Source: CAYWXK01 sp964462515 (GTDB lineage Bacteria; Planctomycetota; Phycisphaerae; Sedimentisphaerales; Anaerobacaceae). Taken from it: a DNA stretch of 64,000 bases. Numbering within the stretch: position 1 is the first letter of the stretch; each line of letters begins with the position of its first letter. Below the pieces are notes generated by a model, which was not told where the DNA came from, searched no databases, and was given only the letters and a program-made list of their open reading frames with translations. The position numbers and the translations under genes are program-made. Location: positions 11,689 through 75,688 of the forward strand of contig CAYWXK010000021.1 in NCBI GenBank assembly GCA_964462515.1, written 5' to 3'. This document shows positions 56,401-60,300 of this stretch, piece by piece.

Positions 56401-57201
56401 CATAATACTGACGTCCCAGCAAGTGCCTGCGACACCAGTATCATTATTAGTGACCGCGCCTATAATTCCGGCACAGTGCGTGCCGTGAAAGAGGTCATCA
56501 GTAGGGTCACCATCGCCATCTACAAAATCGTAGCCATAGATATCATCCACATATCCATCGAAGTCATCATCAACGTTGGGCACGCCGTTAACCTCAAAGA
56601 TGTTGACCCACATATTATCTTTCAGGTCAGGATGATTACAATCAACCCCCGAATCGACTAAAGCCACGATAACGCCGTCGCTGCCGGTTTCAATATTCCA
56701 CGCCTCCGGCGCATCAATATCCGCATCACGTGTCCCGCCGGTCTGGCCTGTGTTATTCAGACCCCACTGGTCCCTGAAATTCGGGTCGTTAGGAATAACA
56801 AGAAACCTATACTTGTAGTTTGGCTCAGCATACAAAATATTAGCCGACTGGTTAAACCGTATAAGGCCGTCCAGAACCGTCGTCCCCTCGGGCAGCTTTA
56901 CAAGAGATAAGCCAGGAACAACGCGGTCATACCCCTTGGACACAGTAGCGCCGCTAACAACAGATTCCGAAACCGCGTTTCTTATTGCACGCCTCGTTAG
57001 CGGGCCAACTAACCCTGCACCCCCGACTTGTTGGGGCTGAATACCTGTGTCAGCAAAGCGAACAATCAATTCACCCGGCTTATAGGCTGTAGCCTTTTCC
57101 TGCACCAAGCCATAAAAAGGAAAAGTGGGCAACCCACCCGCCGTTGAAAAACTCGCCACGGACAGCAAAACTATTAAGCTAATCAGAACCTGCCGTCTCA
57201 T
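32464..57201 (-). CDS. Giant exported multidomain beta-helix protein with two subtilisin domains (8,245 residues)
   Basis: One uninterrupted 24.7-kb frame. It starts with a signal peptide ('VLISLIVLLSVASFSTAGG') and a fervidolysin-like propeptide, then subtilisin-type domain 1 (D183, H239, S410). Eight beta-helix modules follow. Each opens with an 'IQxAIxxAxxGD' cap, runs through right-handed beta-helix rungs ('SNCTIxxNxAxxxGGG') and ends in a 'YYLSQxAAGQ...SPCVDAGS...VDMGYHY' unit. Most are followed by a 'YRVKxWxGTDND' beta repeat. A second subtilisin domain (D3076, H3116, S3301) sits between modules 2 and 3 in order. A choice-of-anchor L-like domain, a vWA-like domain, a dockerin pair and three Fn3-like repeats follow. 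Gly-rich and Tyr-rich loops interrupt many rungs. It is probably a cell-surface or matrix protein with proteolytic activity. It lies 130 nt after the secretin gene on the same strand. Real function unknown. Confidence 0.8.
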   Translation of the reverse strand: MRRQVLISLIVLLSVASFSTAGGLPTFPFYGLVQEKATAYKPGELIVRFADTGIQPQQVGGAGLVGPLTRRAIRNAVSESVVSGATVSKGYDRVVPGLSLVKLPEGTTVLDGLIRFNQSANILYAEPNYKYRFLVIPNDPNFRDQWGLNNTGQTGGTRDADIDAPEAWNIETGSDGVIVALVDSGVDCNHPDLKDNMWVNIFEVNGVPNVDDDFDGYVDDIYGYDFVDGDGDPTDDLFHGTHCAGIIGAVTNNDTGVAGTCWDVSIMALKVGDIYGVYLDAAVEAIGYAVDMGANVINASWGGEESAESLRLAIARARDAGVLFVAAAGNSSSDNDIIPMYPASYNLDNIISVLATDDRDRISSFSNYGATSVDIGAPGEGILSTLPTYETPAMNLLGLPTSYGMLDGSSMSAPYVSGASALFWSRYPAFPYGVIKGILFRAAEPKPALAGLCLTGGRLNLYNSLTLLPSGKPGKVLNIKDNPNDPNSLYDAIQAAIDDANNGDTLIAEANSLFVENIDFKGKAITLRSGNIKKPSDPNISPDNTIILGILGEDSVVRFASGEGANSVLKGFTITWGNADYGGGIECDGSSPTITNCNITDNFARYFGAGIDCYRASPTIKDCNIINNETSTIAGVGGGINCEESSPAISNCFISNNFADNVGGAIACYYASPSIFNCVIVNNSALYDSGGIDLEYSSPTITNCTIVVDDPNIPKTSGIFAYHDSYPTITNCILWGNGDDLYGCLAKYSCIEDGDAGVGNIYSEPLFARGPLGDYYLSQTAAGQLRNSPCVDAGDPNTVAALRKKLLTLTTRTDGVKDSGRVDIGAHYAPLPPKYFNLKVTVVDGNDVPVDPNDARGYVDPNSGTYPQYAIVRLRAYPAPNYRIKRWIGTDNDASTEPNNTVTIVADANVAIEFEAIPFYTLRTSVIGGHGTITPYHRRGQKYLEGTVVTLVATPDPGYIVDQWTGTDNDNLWANTNTVTMDSDKDVSVSFRQPRSLHVPGQYGSIPAAIWAAYSHGDRIIVSAGSYPGGNDLGNKTIVISSEHPDDPCCVASTIIRTGSQSLGSSGPPAFILQGGQGRDAVIEGFTLLGIGDPGPIDPWGDDDDTDGIGIDGPNDFGGAIACLNGSGPTLAHLVIRDVVARGVKGQDAGRLYDPPPAPPDRLDPLPPLDPMPDPPPPEPNYIVITKWSQPPIPYNIALPDYFEGWNEENQQFPPLRSAVADDFLCDSNLPFTRIRWWGSFRNYIQQDEPTADLPDSFRISIWANEPNDPVYKFNHPDVNRGALYQIQIPYADVAVDPCGWEVDPNDPADPNKIRKFIFDCSLDPNWSQPGDSGIYWLSIEAIYDQAPPAQQLGWETRKLNPDFPQGGGALRFRHDPLGGSLSFEQIKFGGKPWDMCFELLYATDPNAPINGVNGQDGADGLPGLPGISVNGLPGRTGGDGGDAYGGALYFDANSSPLILNVTIINCHALAGESGFGGQGQDGPDGQDGQNGQPGQAGQNGGDGINGGAQGAGGDGGDGGDGGAGGAGGAGGRGGDGGEGGEALGGAIYFGPNCHPTIRYLTIQNCSTKQGIGNRGGIGGSGGNAGDAGTGADGGAGGTGTPDGNDGADGVDGIGGNGGRGGDGGNMGMNGARSWAGAIFYGENCQTDVSDSIISYCTTYTIASAYSYAGGNAGNGGNGGSVGGNGGNGGNGGIGDPEGTRGAGGAAGQDGRDGVEGFDGYGGYSFTSGFGGGNYYDVNSVAILTNCTISYNASEEYYEGGGECYLPFCRAQMNRCNFIGNTGGNGGGQFFDNECTVEVNDCNYTDNIAAGSGSGLCCAYNGYLDIKDSSFAGNLAYSAGGGVFWASGTDAIVTQSHFARNEAAYGGGLYWYNNGAEVAIVESVINENTADHGGGLYFSFGAPRIVGCSIAANKAREGVIPLTQVGYTTYYDYYGYAEFFGGGGGMFCWSSGAEIENCFITNNSASGSGGGVYFGGDPCEPVLKNCLVKGNSAFLDGGGIVSYWFAMPTISNCTIVDNKADYPQNPDRARGGGLSCSYESYTTLIDSILWGNTAPNGNQIALGSEDDPVYIQRPATLTVSYSDIQGGQSPQSIYRVPGRTLNWLNGNINADPLFVQPYQSYGVYYLSQVAAGQSSNSPCVDKGSALAVDLGLSDYSTASNGIKDTGKVDMGLHYPTAAGQCRLTVNVIGKHGSVVPAGGLFNKYTVVTLTAIVDPGYRVRWIGTDDDLSTALINTVTMYSDRTVTVTFEQPTVIKVPGDYTLIQQAVDAANDGDVIVINKGRYYGESILVSGKAITITSSNPDDPCTVAATVIDGAGYVDRGIVFTSNCGPDTVLNGITIANCRWFVSGRLSPPDPGDDGYDGLDTYGGGIYIMTGASPTIVNCIIDNCYIRAGNASGGNNGADGENGGSGGNGGIGGSAYGGGIYCEPSSRPTIRHCTISNCQVVGAAAGNGGNGGTGDDDGTGGNGGNGGDAGGAYGGGIYIGDFGRPKIEDCNIISCFATGGDAGDAGDGGNAGNNGAGGNGGQGGESDKTYGSGIYFSKKAIVTVSNCRFIDCSAVAGDAGDGGDGGQAGVYGLPGLGGGYLGEYWKNSAYGGGVYCGPAARITFENCTFGNNTIEGGMSGRGGIGRVTRVMPRFAYAIESYGAGVFGDEGTILAFSGCDLTGNYAVDVNEPNNLTLPSYRLSPYISYGGGICYIEAKSMTIADCNFSSNFATVGGGLYWMDDVNTVITDSNFVNNTAFKGGGIYSTDSLAATITRCRFIGNSAVLPGGEGGGIHFASVPMWLSDSQISDNYAAYSGGGVYASGSADEPAILNNCLITGNEATRDGAGVSCSWYNELVVSNCTISKNTLAGMDSYGAGLALSYGSNAEIIDSIIWNNVATNGSQVAVASGYESYPATGGLMVTYSDIGPAYDPNAFIILDSDSAFGDGSGRSGPNTVLVDGQAIYSEFDAGQARAKVIVSLPEPFELKGATDWDSPQSVSRLRDEIAKRQSAVLSTLTADELTLRYRYANITGFAGEITRAGLEKLLKNPLVAHIEPVRRVEPMLRQAIPLANALDARRVYDGKGVAIAIVDTGIDYTHPMLGGGRFPNSKVIGGYDTGENDPDPMPVGEAHGTCCAGIAAGNLGVYGDYIGGVAPGAKLYALKASPDNAGYFFDDALLGAWDWCITHRNDNPAYPIKVISNSWGMWGLPFNDAGEGDAYSPAFTAAADTAVAVGITVMAASGNDGFPGWGISWPSAMSKVISVGGVNDTTDQVSGYSDTADILDILAPADPMFTTDLVGAAGYDPGDYFPTFAGTSSSCPFAAGCVADLQSAALAKIRRYLTPGEVKTLLIRTGDPVTDTKVAITKPRVNLGALIGGFAGPPIYVEKDCVLNGWRAPNTNNYWGWDHTMWPNSFNIEEDPNFIFGYYLSQMAAGQVIESNCVDGGSALAREVGMDTYTTRIDGIYDRSSSLVDMGYHYSKGVDKYQVTIVIVEDLNDPGIHGTVEPDSALYYAGTQLSLKAHPDEGYFLKGWYDVNDRRLSVEKDFEIIVNSDLVIRAKFRLPKKIQVSGGGDAIKRAISTAENGDTLVVAAGTYDGGINFQGKDLRLVSAKPDDSTVVEQTIIDCQLIDRAITFTRGTDANTVLNGFTIVNGSVYEQPGGAIYIESDSSPIIVNVVISNCETFLNDGGAIFVDANSHPTFRNVNISDCTALLGNGGGVWIDVNSTATFEDCTITNCFAYGGSGGAIYCNTGSYAAITDCNFIDNYASFNGGGLCHGTDSISLVERCLFENNIAAIGGGGAICYTMGCTSEVNDCNFVGNSVAEDGGAILWYLNNQLTVRDCNFSDNMADYGGALYFDPNCQGTVYNTAVLDNNAVEDGGGIYFTEANNLSIADCNIAFNTAVRGGGVFSLYSPKAEIKGCTISYNEAARIIVTYTYVPDPNDPNIIIVVRNEDRSGFAQGGGIYSFAGPTSIQDCRISHNRATTSGGGIYLADGEENLTTVKNCLLFYNSAVKDGGAISSNWQNRLRISNSSLVDNIGTAFGGGLYVSYESNVEVVDTIIWHNVSAKGAAIAVASGDEAYPLPSQVKVTYTDIGPYYDPRTMIGPNMMQWGLSPVLNVTATNDPKALVDTILGRGITVSNATYRGGPNAAGTFIGGLAAGIGMESGIIMTCGDSRLAPGANLAQPGYNASDYASASNLLPGDNDLTALIPGYRTYDATVLEFDFVSKGGDLFFNFVFASDEYNEFVYSPFNDVFGFFLDGENVALIPGTSTPVSINNVNGGNPFGVNASHPELFNNNDLSDLGGVQAFPFEYDGFTNVFTAQALNIGSGIHHIKLAIADAGDTALDSAVFIQYGSFADIRPYYPPIYVEEGCTLEGWEPNEPDNPFSWDPNCFDLNTHNIGEDPNFVPGPLGEYYLSQIGAGHLQLVDSSCIDIGSDLASALGMDELTTRSDLVPDSGIVNLGFHYPLTGPKYELVIIIVGPGSVVVDPNAVDPSSDLYDPANGVYTYKYYGGSVLRLTAFPGEGYRVKSWSGTNKDPSWNKKTNMVTIDGDKVVRVEFERAITRNMFVPLEYSTIEEAVNAAGFGDTNIIVTKGVHYVTDPNGIDFQGKSITLMSTDPDDPQVIANTIIDCQGSLFTPRRAFHFRSGEDPNTIVTGFTIRNGYMRAAKGLAGRYGLQTPIPYEGTPIATPPPPRAERGRNATGDAYGGGILCENASSPTIKNCVITNCTVTGAHGGDGAIGISTSAAFPQWTYLPPGATQTYQTNHGQWGGNGGAGFGSGYGGAIACRNGSCPVIIDCTIKDNFAKGGCGGFGGDGGDSSSGWESWGGNGGSAIGDGMGGGIYCEFGSVPVIRDCNFINNVATTGDGGPGGARGTGQALPADNGGPADDGYIGYAVARGGIAGGAAYYAGADANFVDCVFTDNKAFEFYPARFAFEEDISVYIRGGALFSKRNNTTTLTNCTFTGNLGGAVYIEGRNIVDVNNCLFKNNQLSDRSGAYGFGNTYYYYPADYYDYYYYYYPYVYPYYYPFYLAYTEIDYETGGGAVYIGPDCNGVSIRNTGFYGNAAFYNGGAVDCDGDANFINCVFGGNVAGQNGGAVGAFYDANDPNINTTLNLNFKSCQFTSNKAIEGTTGWGGAICFQDFNAVFTDCYFINNTARCGGALFVSSGTIDLIGGTMNGNSALGGSGINMDRGVSYAPYYYVGGPYSWGFWGYGSTYDTPYSYDAFYNVYYGVGEPPDMSTSLAIGGAAALVDTHTRIENFRISDNKVGGINGSGGAINFFGGFVNHLVKNCLMTGNTSSFDGGAISANLFATPQIQNCTFGDNSAGELGGAIFCDWASAPVVTDSIFQHCNNHAIAEEDFGDPIVRYCLFYGNQDGDYGVYDTITRQTSTLAGPDIDVTNKVGDPLFLTGPLGSYYLSQIAAGQTRNSPAFNAGSDSAHNVGMQAYTTRVDGIADNAVVDIGFHYLDHRALHKYRLTARVTDGHGWVKPTSGIYYAGMLVPITAIPEAGYRVAAWTGTLDDSSKALTNSVIMTSDRDVTVWFNQPRTIVVGSDPNYTTIQHAVDAAQTGDVVIIPTGTYTPAYPFMGIRIIRVNKGITLTSTNPDDPVCVRATVLDTFRILVTTLDSEAIIDGLTIRRGGMDIYSCSPTVRNCNFTECRLVGSDGGNPTIILDDGQNGTSIVGGAMLIYNGSPAVQNCTFTDCSVMGGDGGRGDDDNPIGHDGGWAGWAYGGAAYIGYSSNPTFMDCSFVNCFVQGGNGGDGGNGPPVGAGGRGGNWEWSDSIETGPMTYPYWYWWDGWDYGPYEVNSAPRLFYEVGVPGYFKDYWKYSGYGGAVYIEVDSSPKFINCLFRNSRSYGGDCGVGGTPGYWITSITIPDRNLDIENFGGTIYAGRRSNPEFINCTITDSFADINTVPLPDDVMVSYGGAVAFEDDCALKFVNCAISDSNACIGGAMWWSNSTVTIVDCNITNCNAYHGGGLYSVDSTGTITGSIIAGNRAFIEPVQEPNDPNIPIPFDPGIIYGLGGGYHCLSSIVDISDSVFMDNEATGSGGGIYLAGSDQQIAFSPLLHNCLFTGNVAARDGGGISVNWYAEPIISDCTIADNEVTGAVGYGGGLYCSYDSNTVVIDSIIWGNIGIDGSQIAVGSGDEYGPRPSRLNITYSDIQPEPNFVQPPTKLDVIFCIDTTASMWDDIDAVKVSATEIINQIAAKSQDYRIAVVDYRDIPQMPYGSPGIDYPYNDDLSFETNPALVRAGINALGLGFGMDWRESVYSALMHCIDANSLGSWRTGSDVSRVIILIGDAPPHDPEPTTGYRAATVIAAATAGGVKVFAIPVDGDTITTSYFSILAEGTGGAVIDAASSAELVDAVMEAIQLIGKPPASVYVEDGCKLDWWNADSNSWEPASHNIAKDPLFAAGYYLSQIASGQLRASPCVDVGSAQAGDPDIRLSTYTTRTDGVNDVSIVDMGYHYRRGLIGYHLTVTVLEDPNDHKKHGFVDPNSAVIYKGFGSNVVTLRAVPDIGYKVKKWTGTNDDISTDRINTVTMTQDKHVTVSFEPAPKYNFRAFVIDRGDGPHGIVEPNNGSFYDGEIIALLATPDPNYRVKAWYGTDNDASKEPNNTVTVRGANVFVAVEFALIGQNIINLYDARMILDRRSPFPTIQDAINAAGPFYSVVVSDGIYTGTGNYNIDLKAGLEPNDFRPITVRSENGSEECIINCQMLGRAFIFDSNEDPNYIVDGFTITNGSAQFGGAMLIDAVSPRITNCKIINNRATGDGGAIYCTNGSPVITNTEITYNNAGGFGGGIYCQAGAAPVIINCLITYNISGDIGGAIYLYDSDATITLCTIAYNDGLDYGDGGLYPNPKGGIACRDSDPVISNCIIGRSGGMWGVWGDQYSAGDDLYNCEATYSCIENGDDGDGNIDDNPLWASGGLGDFYLSQMQAGQPQTSPCVNAGEQYILGTLQTTYNLGLITTSILNQFDIGYADMGYHYPFFTGPPVQYTLEIIVIGNGTVEPNQAPEINYYTPGELVSLKAIPAPNYRVRRWTGTNNDSSVSVLNSVTMYGNRVVVLEFEPAIPRILNVSTDGRYTYLGIQQAINDAREGDIIVLHSGRYAGTGYTVMGKNITITGTNPDDPNVILSTIIDCANELDGGIHLIGAPGGRCVLNGITIMNSHTFAIDSPGPEGDGARGIEGSDNLPYMYLDTAEGAFTGNGSVFSNSAITIIGNHIVSNCVIINCSVTAGDASGGNAGGDDQDGGNGGNGGYAGGAGIYIGDVFEYYYDYPEDINDIINDPNWWEYYRPVLLRWGSSPIIRNCIINNCVATAGNGGNGADGGARAGGGNGGVPGRAAGAGVYCDVATSPTFINCIVNNCRAVGGNGGNGGNGGSEYGMGGYGGLTYADPCQPDPELFSSYGGGIYCGMLSTPKFTDCTFSNSVTQGSVSGVGGNNVPSGIQQQPRRNYNIPSYGAGIYCDTGSSSTFENCNLQANRTTYQNGEYSGYGGGVCFDGSKTGYEDYYGDYYYYHTYSYYLSYFFDSNLYDANAMGNVWATLVDCNIANNSASVGGGVYGVASTLDIVDCNFAANSSYVGGGLCSTDGAATIVGCDVQRNIASPAADPNAIVDPNDPNTFRFGAGAGIYCFSTDTLIRDCNITYNIATGSGGGVYLFGDSNSPLIKNCLIANNTAGRDGGGISVNWSANPVVSNCTFVGNAASGEGGQAGRTGFGGGLYCSYESLCDVNNSIFWNNYALLGQQLAVGTGFEYDRRPATLTVKYSDVKGGWAGVYVDKGCKLEPSNPTDWVNNGRNIDTDPLFVLGPFGNYYLSQTSVGDPNQTQNSPCVDAGSDYAGNLELIRYVTPIGEIVGYTTRTDGELERGKVDMGYHYRTFEPCRFCDLVYDGVINFKDFAILASRWLNSGCSDLNGWCNGADLTFDRFVNLKDLASFAECWLVADTEAPIPDPAEWEIEPYLASATSIRMIAQTAFDFWGWNVEYYFECVYGRDKGGSDSGWQAGRAYTDTGLTAGYRYGYRVKARDEIGNETEWSVIRFAGVDNTPPAPAPTWATPPTATGQNSIMMESTVAYDDSGVSYGFWNITRDPAGNNIVWQSGTQFIDVNLDPNTSYGYRVKARDNSENKNETAWSIIAYATTLLTPDITAPTPNPAQWDTALDANNYDGRPLKFYRGGTNPYWATMRALPATDASGFVEYNFVCTNDPRFSSVWQTSPTYIVQLGGINVYTEWVVKVRDLYRNETAPSDPPWPAVLRSPP
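32467..33400 (-). other. Three Fn3-like C-terminal repeats of the giant protein
   Basis: Three units begin 'DTEAPIPDPAEW', 'DNTPPAPAPTWA' and 'DITAPTPNPAQW' and contain 'SGWQAGRAYTDTGLTAGYRY' or 'YGYRVKARD', typical of fibronectin III-like repeats in planctomycete exoproteins. The chain ends without a visible cell-wall or membrane anchor. Confidence 0.75.
33410..33598 (-). other. Dockerin-like repeat pair near the giant protein's C-terminus
   Basis: Two copies of a calcium-loop pattern, 'CDLVYDGVINFKDFAILASRW' (shortened here) and 'ADLTFDRFVNLKDLASFAECW', follow the last beta-helix module. Both have the D-x-x-x-N/D-x-x-D-F/L-A form. The same type of repeat remains in the gene fragment at 2643. 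Confidence 0.8.
38100..38720 (-). other. von Willebrand factor A-like domain of the giant protein
   Basis: 'LDVIFCIDTTASMWDDIDAV' carries a MIDAS-type DxTxS (D6171). It is followed by 'YRIAVVDYRDIPQMPYG', 'SRVIILIGDAPPHDPEP' and 'VKVFAIPVDGD', the core strands of a vWA fold. Such domains bind proteins or matrix through a metal ion. It lies at the end of module 6. Confidence 0.85.
42130..42240 (-). other. Tyrosine-rich loop in the giant protein
   Basis: About 35 residues in which more than half are tyrosine ('YYYYPADYYDYYYYYYPYV', then 'YPYYYPFYLAYTEIDY') lie between two ordinary beta-helix rungs. Weaker Tyr/Trp-rich loops are found near 51390-51425, 41540-41660, 39790-39870, 35395-35430 and 34640-34730. 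They always fall between a disulfide-poor rung and a GGG(V/L)Y rung. Confidence 0.8.
44170..44900 (-). other. Choice-of-anchor L-like domain of the giant protein
   Basis: The segment 'VSNATYRGGPNAAGTFIGG', then 'GIIMTCGDSRLAPGAN', 'ATVLEFDFVSKGGDLFFNFV', 'FASDEYNEFVYSPFNDVFGF' and 'SINNVNGGNPFG' matches choice-of-anchor L domains of surface proteins. It interrupts the end of module 4. Confidence 0.75.
47120..48000 (-). other. Subtilisin-like (S8) domain 2 inside the giant protein
   Basis: The triad is D3076 in 'IAIVDTGIDYTHPMLGGG', H3116 in 'EAHGTCCAGIAAGNLG' and S3301 in 'FAGTSSSCPFAAG', with 'AASGNDGFPG' for the oxyanion hole. It is preceded by an inhibitor-like segment ('LSTLTADELTLRYRY...NPLVAHIEPV', about residues 2990-3055), so a second complete pro-protease appears to be embedded in the chain. 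Confidence 0.9.
52100..52960 (-). repeat. Collagen-like / polyglycine stretch of the giant protein
   Basis: Around residues 1415-1700 the beta-helix is interrupted by glycine-rich runs. Some keep G at every third position ('GADGLPGLPG', 'GQDGPDGQDGQNGQPGQAG'), which is collagen-like. Others are GGx triplets ('GGDGGDGGAGGAGGAGG'), which suit polyglycine II sheets. Similar but shorter runs recur near 49480-50150, 42540-42960, 39880-40150 and 34900-35560. The DNA is strongly GCC/GGC-periodic. Confidence 0.75.
55800..56706 (-). other. Subtilisin-like (S8) domain 1 of the giant protein
   Basis: The triad is D183 in 'IVALVDSGVDCNHPDL', H239 in 'HGTHCAGIIGAVTNN' and S410 in 'DGSSMSAPYVSGASAL'; the oxyanion asparagine lies in 'AAAGNSS'. 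All are intact, so the domain should be active. It directly follows the propeptide, as in secreted subtilases. Confidence 0.92.
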
Positions 57202-57331
57202 CCTTCTATTTCCGAAAAACTACTTACTCTTGTCATTGCCCCCTACGATTCCAACACACCACACATCTTATACTTATTATAATCTGGTCGATTAAAATAA
57301 CATAGCTAAAAACCTTATAACAGGTTAAATT

Positions 57332-60300
57332 TTACGTCCCGCTTTCCATCGTGGCAAGCGCTTCACTCTCTCGCTCCTCCTGCAAAATAATAGTCGGCTT
57401 AACCAATATCAGCAATATCTTCTCGTCCTTAATCCTGCTGCGGCTGCTGAATAACCTCCCAAGGATAGGTATTTTGCTTAACACCGGAACTCCCGCCTCT
57501 TTCTCAATCTCGGCCGACATCTTCTGACCACCTAATAGTAATGTCCCGCCATCAGGCACACTCACTCTTGTCATAACCTGCGATGTCTCTGTTTCAGGTA
57601 GTTGAACAGGAAGTTCTGCAACCCTATCCCCAACAACTACCGGTGTGCTGTAATTACCCATCCTGAGCAGCTCATTGAGCGTAACAGTTATATTCAGCAA
57701 CACATTTTTCTTGTCCGACATAATAATCGGAGTAATGGTAAGATATGTGCCATACGTGAACTGCTGCGGTTGGGGCGCCTCATATTGGTCCGCCGCTCCA
57801 GCAGGCCAGGTAGGTATCAAGGTTCGCACAACATCAGCAGGCAAAGTGAACCACCCAAGGTCTTGTATCGATAAACTGGCCGTCTCGCCGTTCAGCACTG
57901 TCGCCCTTGGCGCTGTCATTGTCTTTGCATCCGTCCGGGCCTGCGTTGCCCGAAGAATGAAAGCAACCTGCAAATCATCCAGGATAGAACCATAACCTCC
58001 TGAAATTGTAGCAGCCGCTGTTGGTAAACTACCCGATAACTTCGTCGCCTCTGGTTGTGTAGCCAAAACTGAACCTTGCTCGACGAGAACCTGACCCCAT
58101 TTTCCGCCAAGCCTATATGTAAAATCTACATCCAGCCCAATATCTTCAAGGAAGGTCTCACTTACCAACAGGAATCTGGCCTCAATAGACACCTGATTCC
58201 CAATTGCCTTGCGCAAATTGTTCAAGAGGTCTTCTATCCTCTTGTGAAGCTCAGGTGTTTGCAGGATTGCAAGTTTCTTTGGCTGACTCTGTGGATAAAA
58301 AGTTATTGTCCCATATCCCGTACCCCACGTGAAACCGGTCTGGTCGTCCGGAGCCCAGTCTTCCTCTGTTCCAATAACATTCTCAATCATAAAAGCCATG
58401 TCAAGCGCTCTCATCTGCTCTCCACCGCCGCCGTAGCCGCCCATACCGCCGCCATAACCGCCCATACCGCCGCCATAACCACCCATACCGCCGCCGCCAT
58501 AGCCACCCATACCGCCGCCATAGCCACCGCCACCATAACCACCGCCACCATAACCACCGCCGCCGTAGCCACCCATTCCGCCGCCGCCGCCGTAGCCACC
58601 CATTCCGCCGCCGCCGTAGCCACCCATTCCGCCGCCGCCGTAGCCACCCATTCCGCCGCNNNNNNNNNNNNNNNNNNNNNNNNNNNNNNNNNNNNNNNNN
58701 NNNNNNNNNNNNNNNNNNNNNNNNNNNNNNNNNNNNNNNNNNNNNNNNNNNNNNNNNNNCGTAGCCACCCATTCCGCCGCCGCCGTAGCCACCCATACCG
58801 CCGCCATAACCACCCATACCGCCGCCGTAACCACCCATCCCCCCCATTCCCATCCCCCCCATTCCCATCATCCCCATTCCCATCCCCATAAAGTTGGCCG
58901 GCTGACCTAATAAATCCGTAACATCATAAACCCGCGGCTCCAGCTTGCTCGGAAGTGATTGCACCGGGCCTATAGTAATCGCACCATTCTTAACCACAAA
59001 CCCAATCTCTGCAAAAGCCCCCGCAACAGTTACCAGCAAATTCTCTAATCCAGCCCCCAGCCGAACCGCCGGCTGCCCATCCATATTTATCTGAGTATTG
59101 CGGTCAACCTGAGCAATATCCTGCAAATCTCGCCAATCCGGATATATCACCAACGGTGGGTCAACGGCATGCTTTATCACTTCTATCGCCTCACTAAACG
59201 GCATCATCGGCGTCAATTGCGAAAGGTCAACAACCTTATCCAACTGCTCATATACTGCTACATCGGCTGGGTCCATTCCGATTGGCTTGTCCGGCTGTCG
59301 CGTCGGTTTTTGAACAATCTCACGCCAATTCTTGGCATACGTCAGCTCTTCAGCGAATGGAATCCCGGATTCGTCTGTCTTAAGCAAAATATCAGCTCTC
59401 TGCTTATCCCCCTCCTTTTTCACCTCCAATTGCCTCCGGAAGTAAATCATATCCTCCAGCGTGTCTTTAAGTATCAGCGCCTCCTGATTCTGCGGGTCAA
59501 TAGCAAGCAGGCTTTCCAATTGCCCCAGCGCTGCCTCGTAACGCTGTTGCTTCTGATAGGTCAACGCATTCTGCATCAACTCCTTTATCCTTCTATTCCT
59601 ATCAATCTCCATCTGCTCTCTAAACTTGTGCTGTGCCTCTATTGCCGCCTCACGCTTTCCTTCTTCATCCTGCTGAGCCTTCTGGCTCTCCTCGCTGGTT
59701 ATCTCTTCTTTAAGACCCGTTAACGCAGCGGCATATTGCTTGGAAAGCTCCTCCCCCAGATACATCTGATTAACACTCACAGCAATTTCTGCTGTCGCAA
59801 CTACCTCCTTGGCCTTACCAAAGTCGCCCTGCTTCACACAATTTCGCGCTTTAGCTATGGCATCGTTGACAATTGCTCGGGTGTGACCACGGACGATACT
59901 GGTTTTGCGTTTAATCACCTCGATGTAAGGCTCCTCAGTTTCCGGCGCCGCAGGAATCCCTGGCTCCACAAGCCCTGGTGCAGCCTCATCCGATGCTTTT
60001 TCTACTTTTAACGCACCTCGCTCGCTTAAAAGCTTATCAATGTCCTGCAGATAATCCTGTATTTTCTTTTCGCCTGTTGCCGTCAATAAACCGCTCTGTG
60101 CAACCTTCAGGAACCCTACACGTGCCCTCTCAAATTCGCCATTATAATAATGCTCTACACTCTGCTTATAAAGCTCCGCAACCTGTTCCCTCTTATCAAC
60201 ACCCTCTTTTGCAACAGGATGCCTGGCTTTTTCAGCCAAAGCCTTGTCTATTTTGTCCACATAACCCTGTAAAGTCTTTACCATTGCCGGTGGGATTAAG

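Noticed and set aside
33000..57000. Many open frames of 60-250 codons on the plus strand opposite the giant gene (for example 35926-36675).
   Set aside because: They are shadows of the GC-rich, glycine/alanine-coding repeats on the other strand; no start signals or family motifs.
58401..58834. Apparent frameshift between two overlapping secretin frames.
   Set aside because: The 100-N gap is of arbitrary length, which shifts the frame; both parts are one secretin gene.
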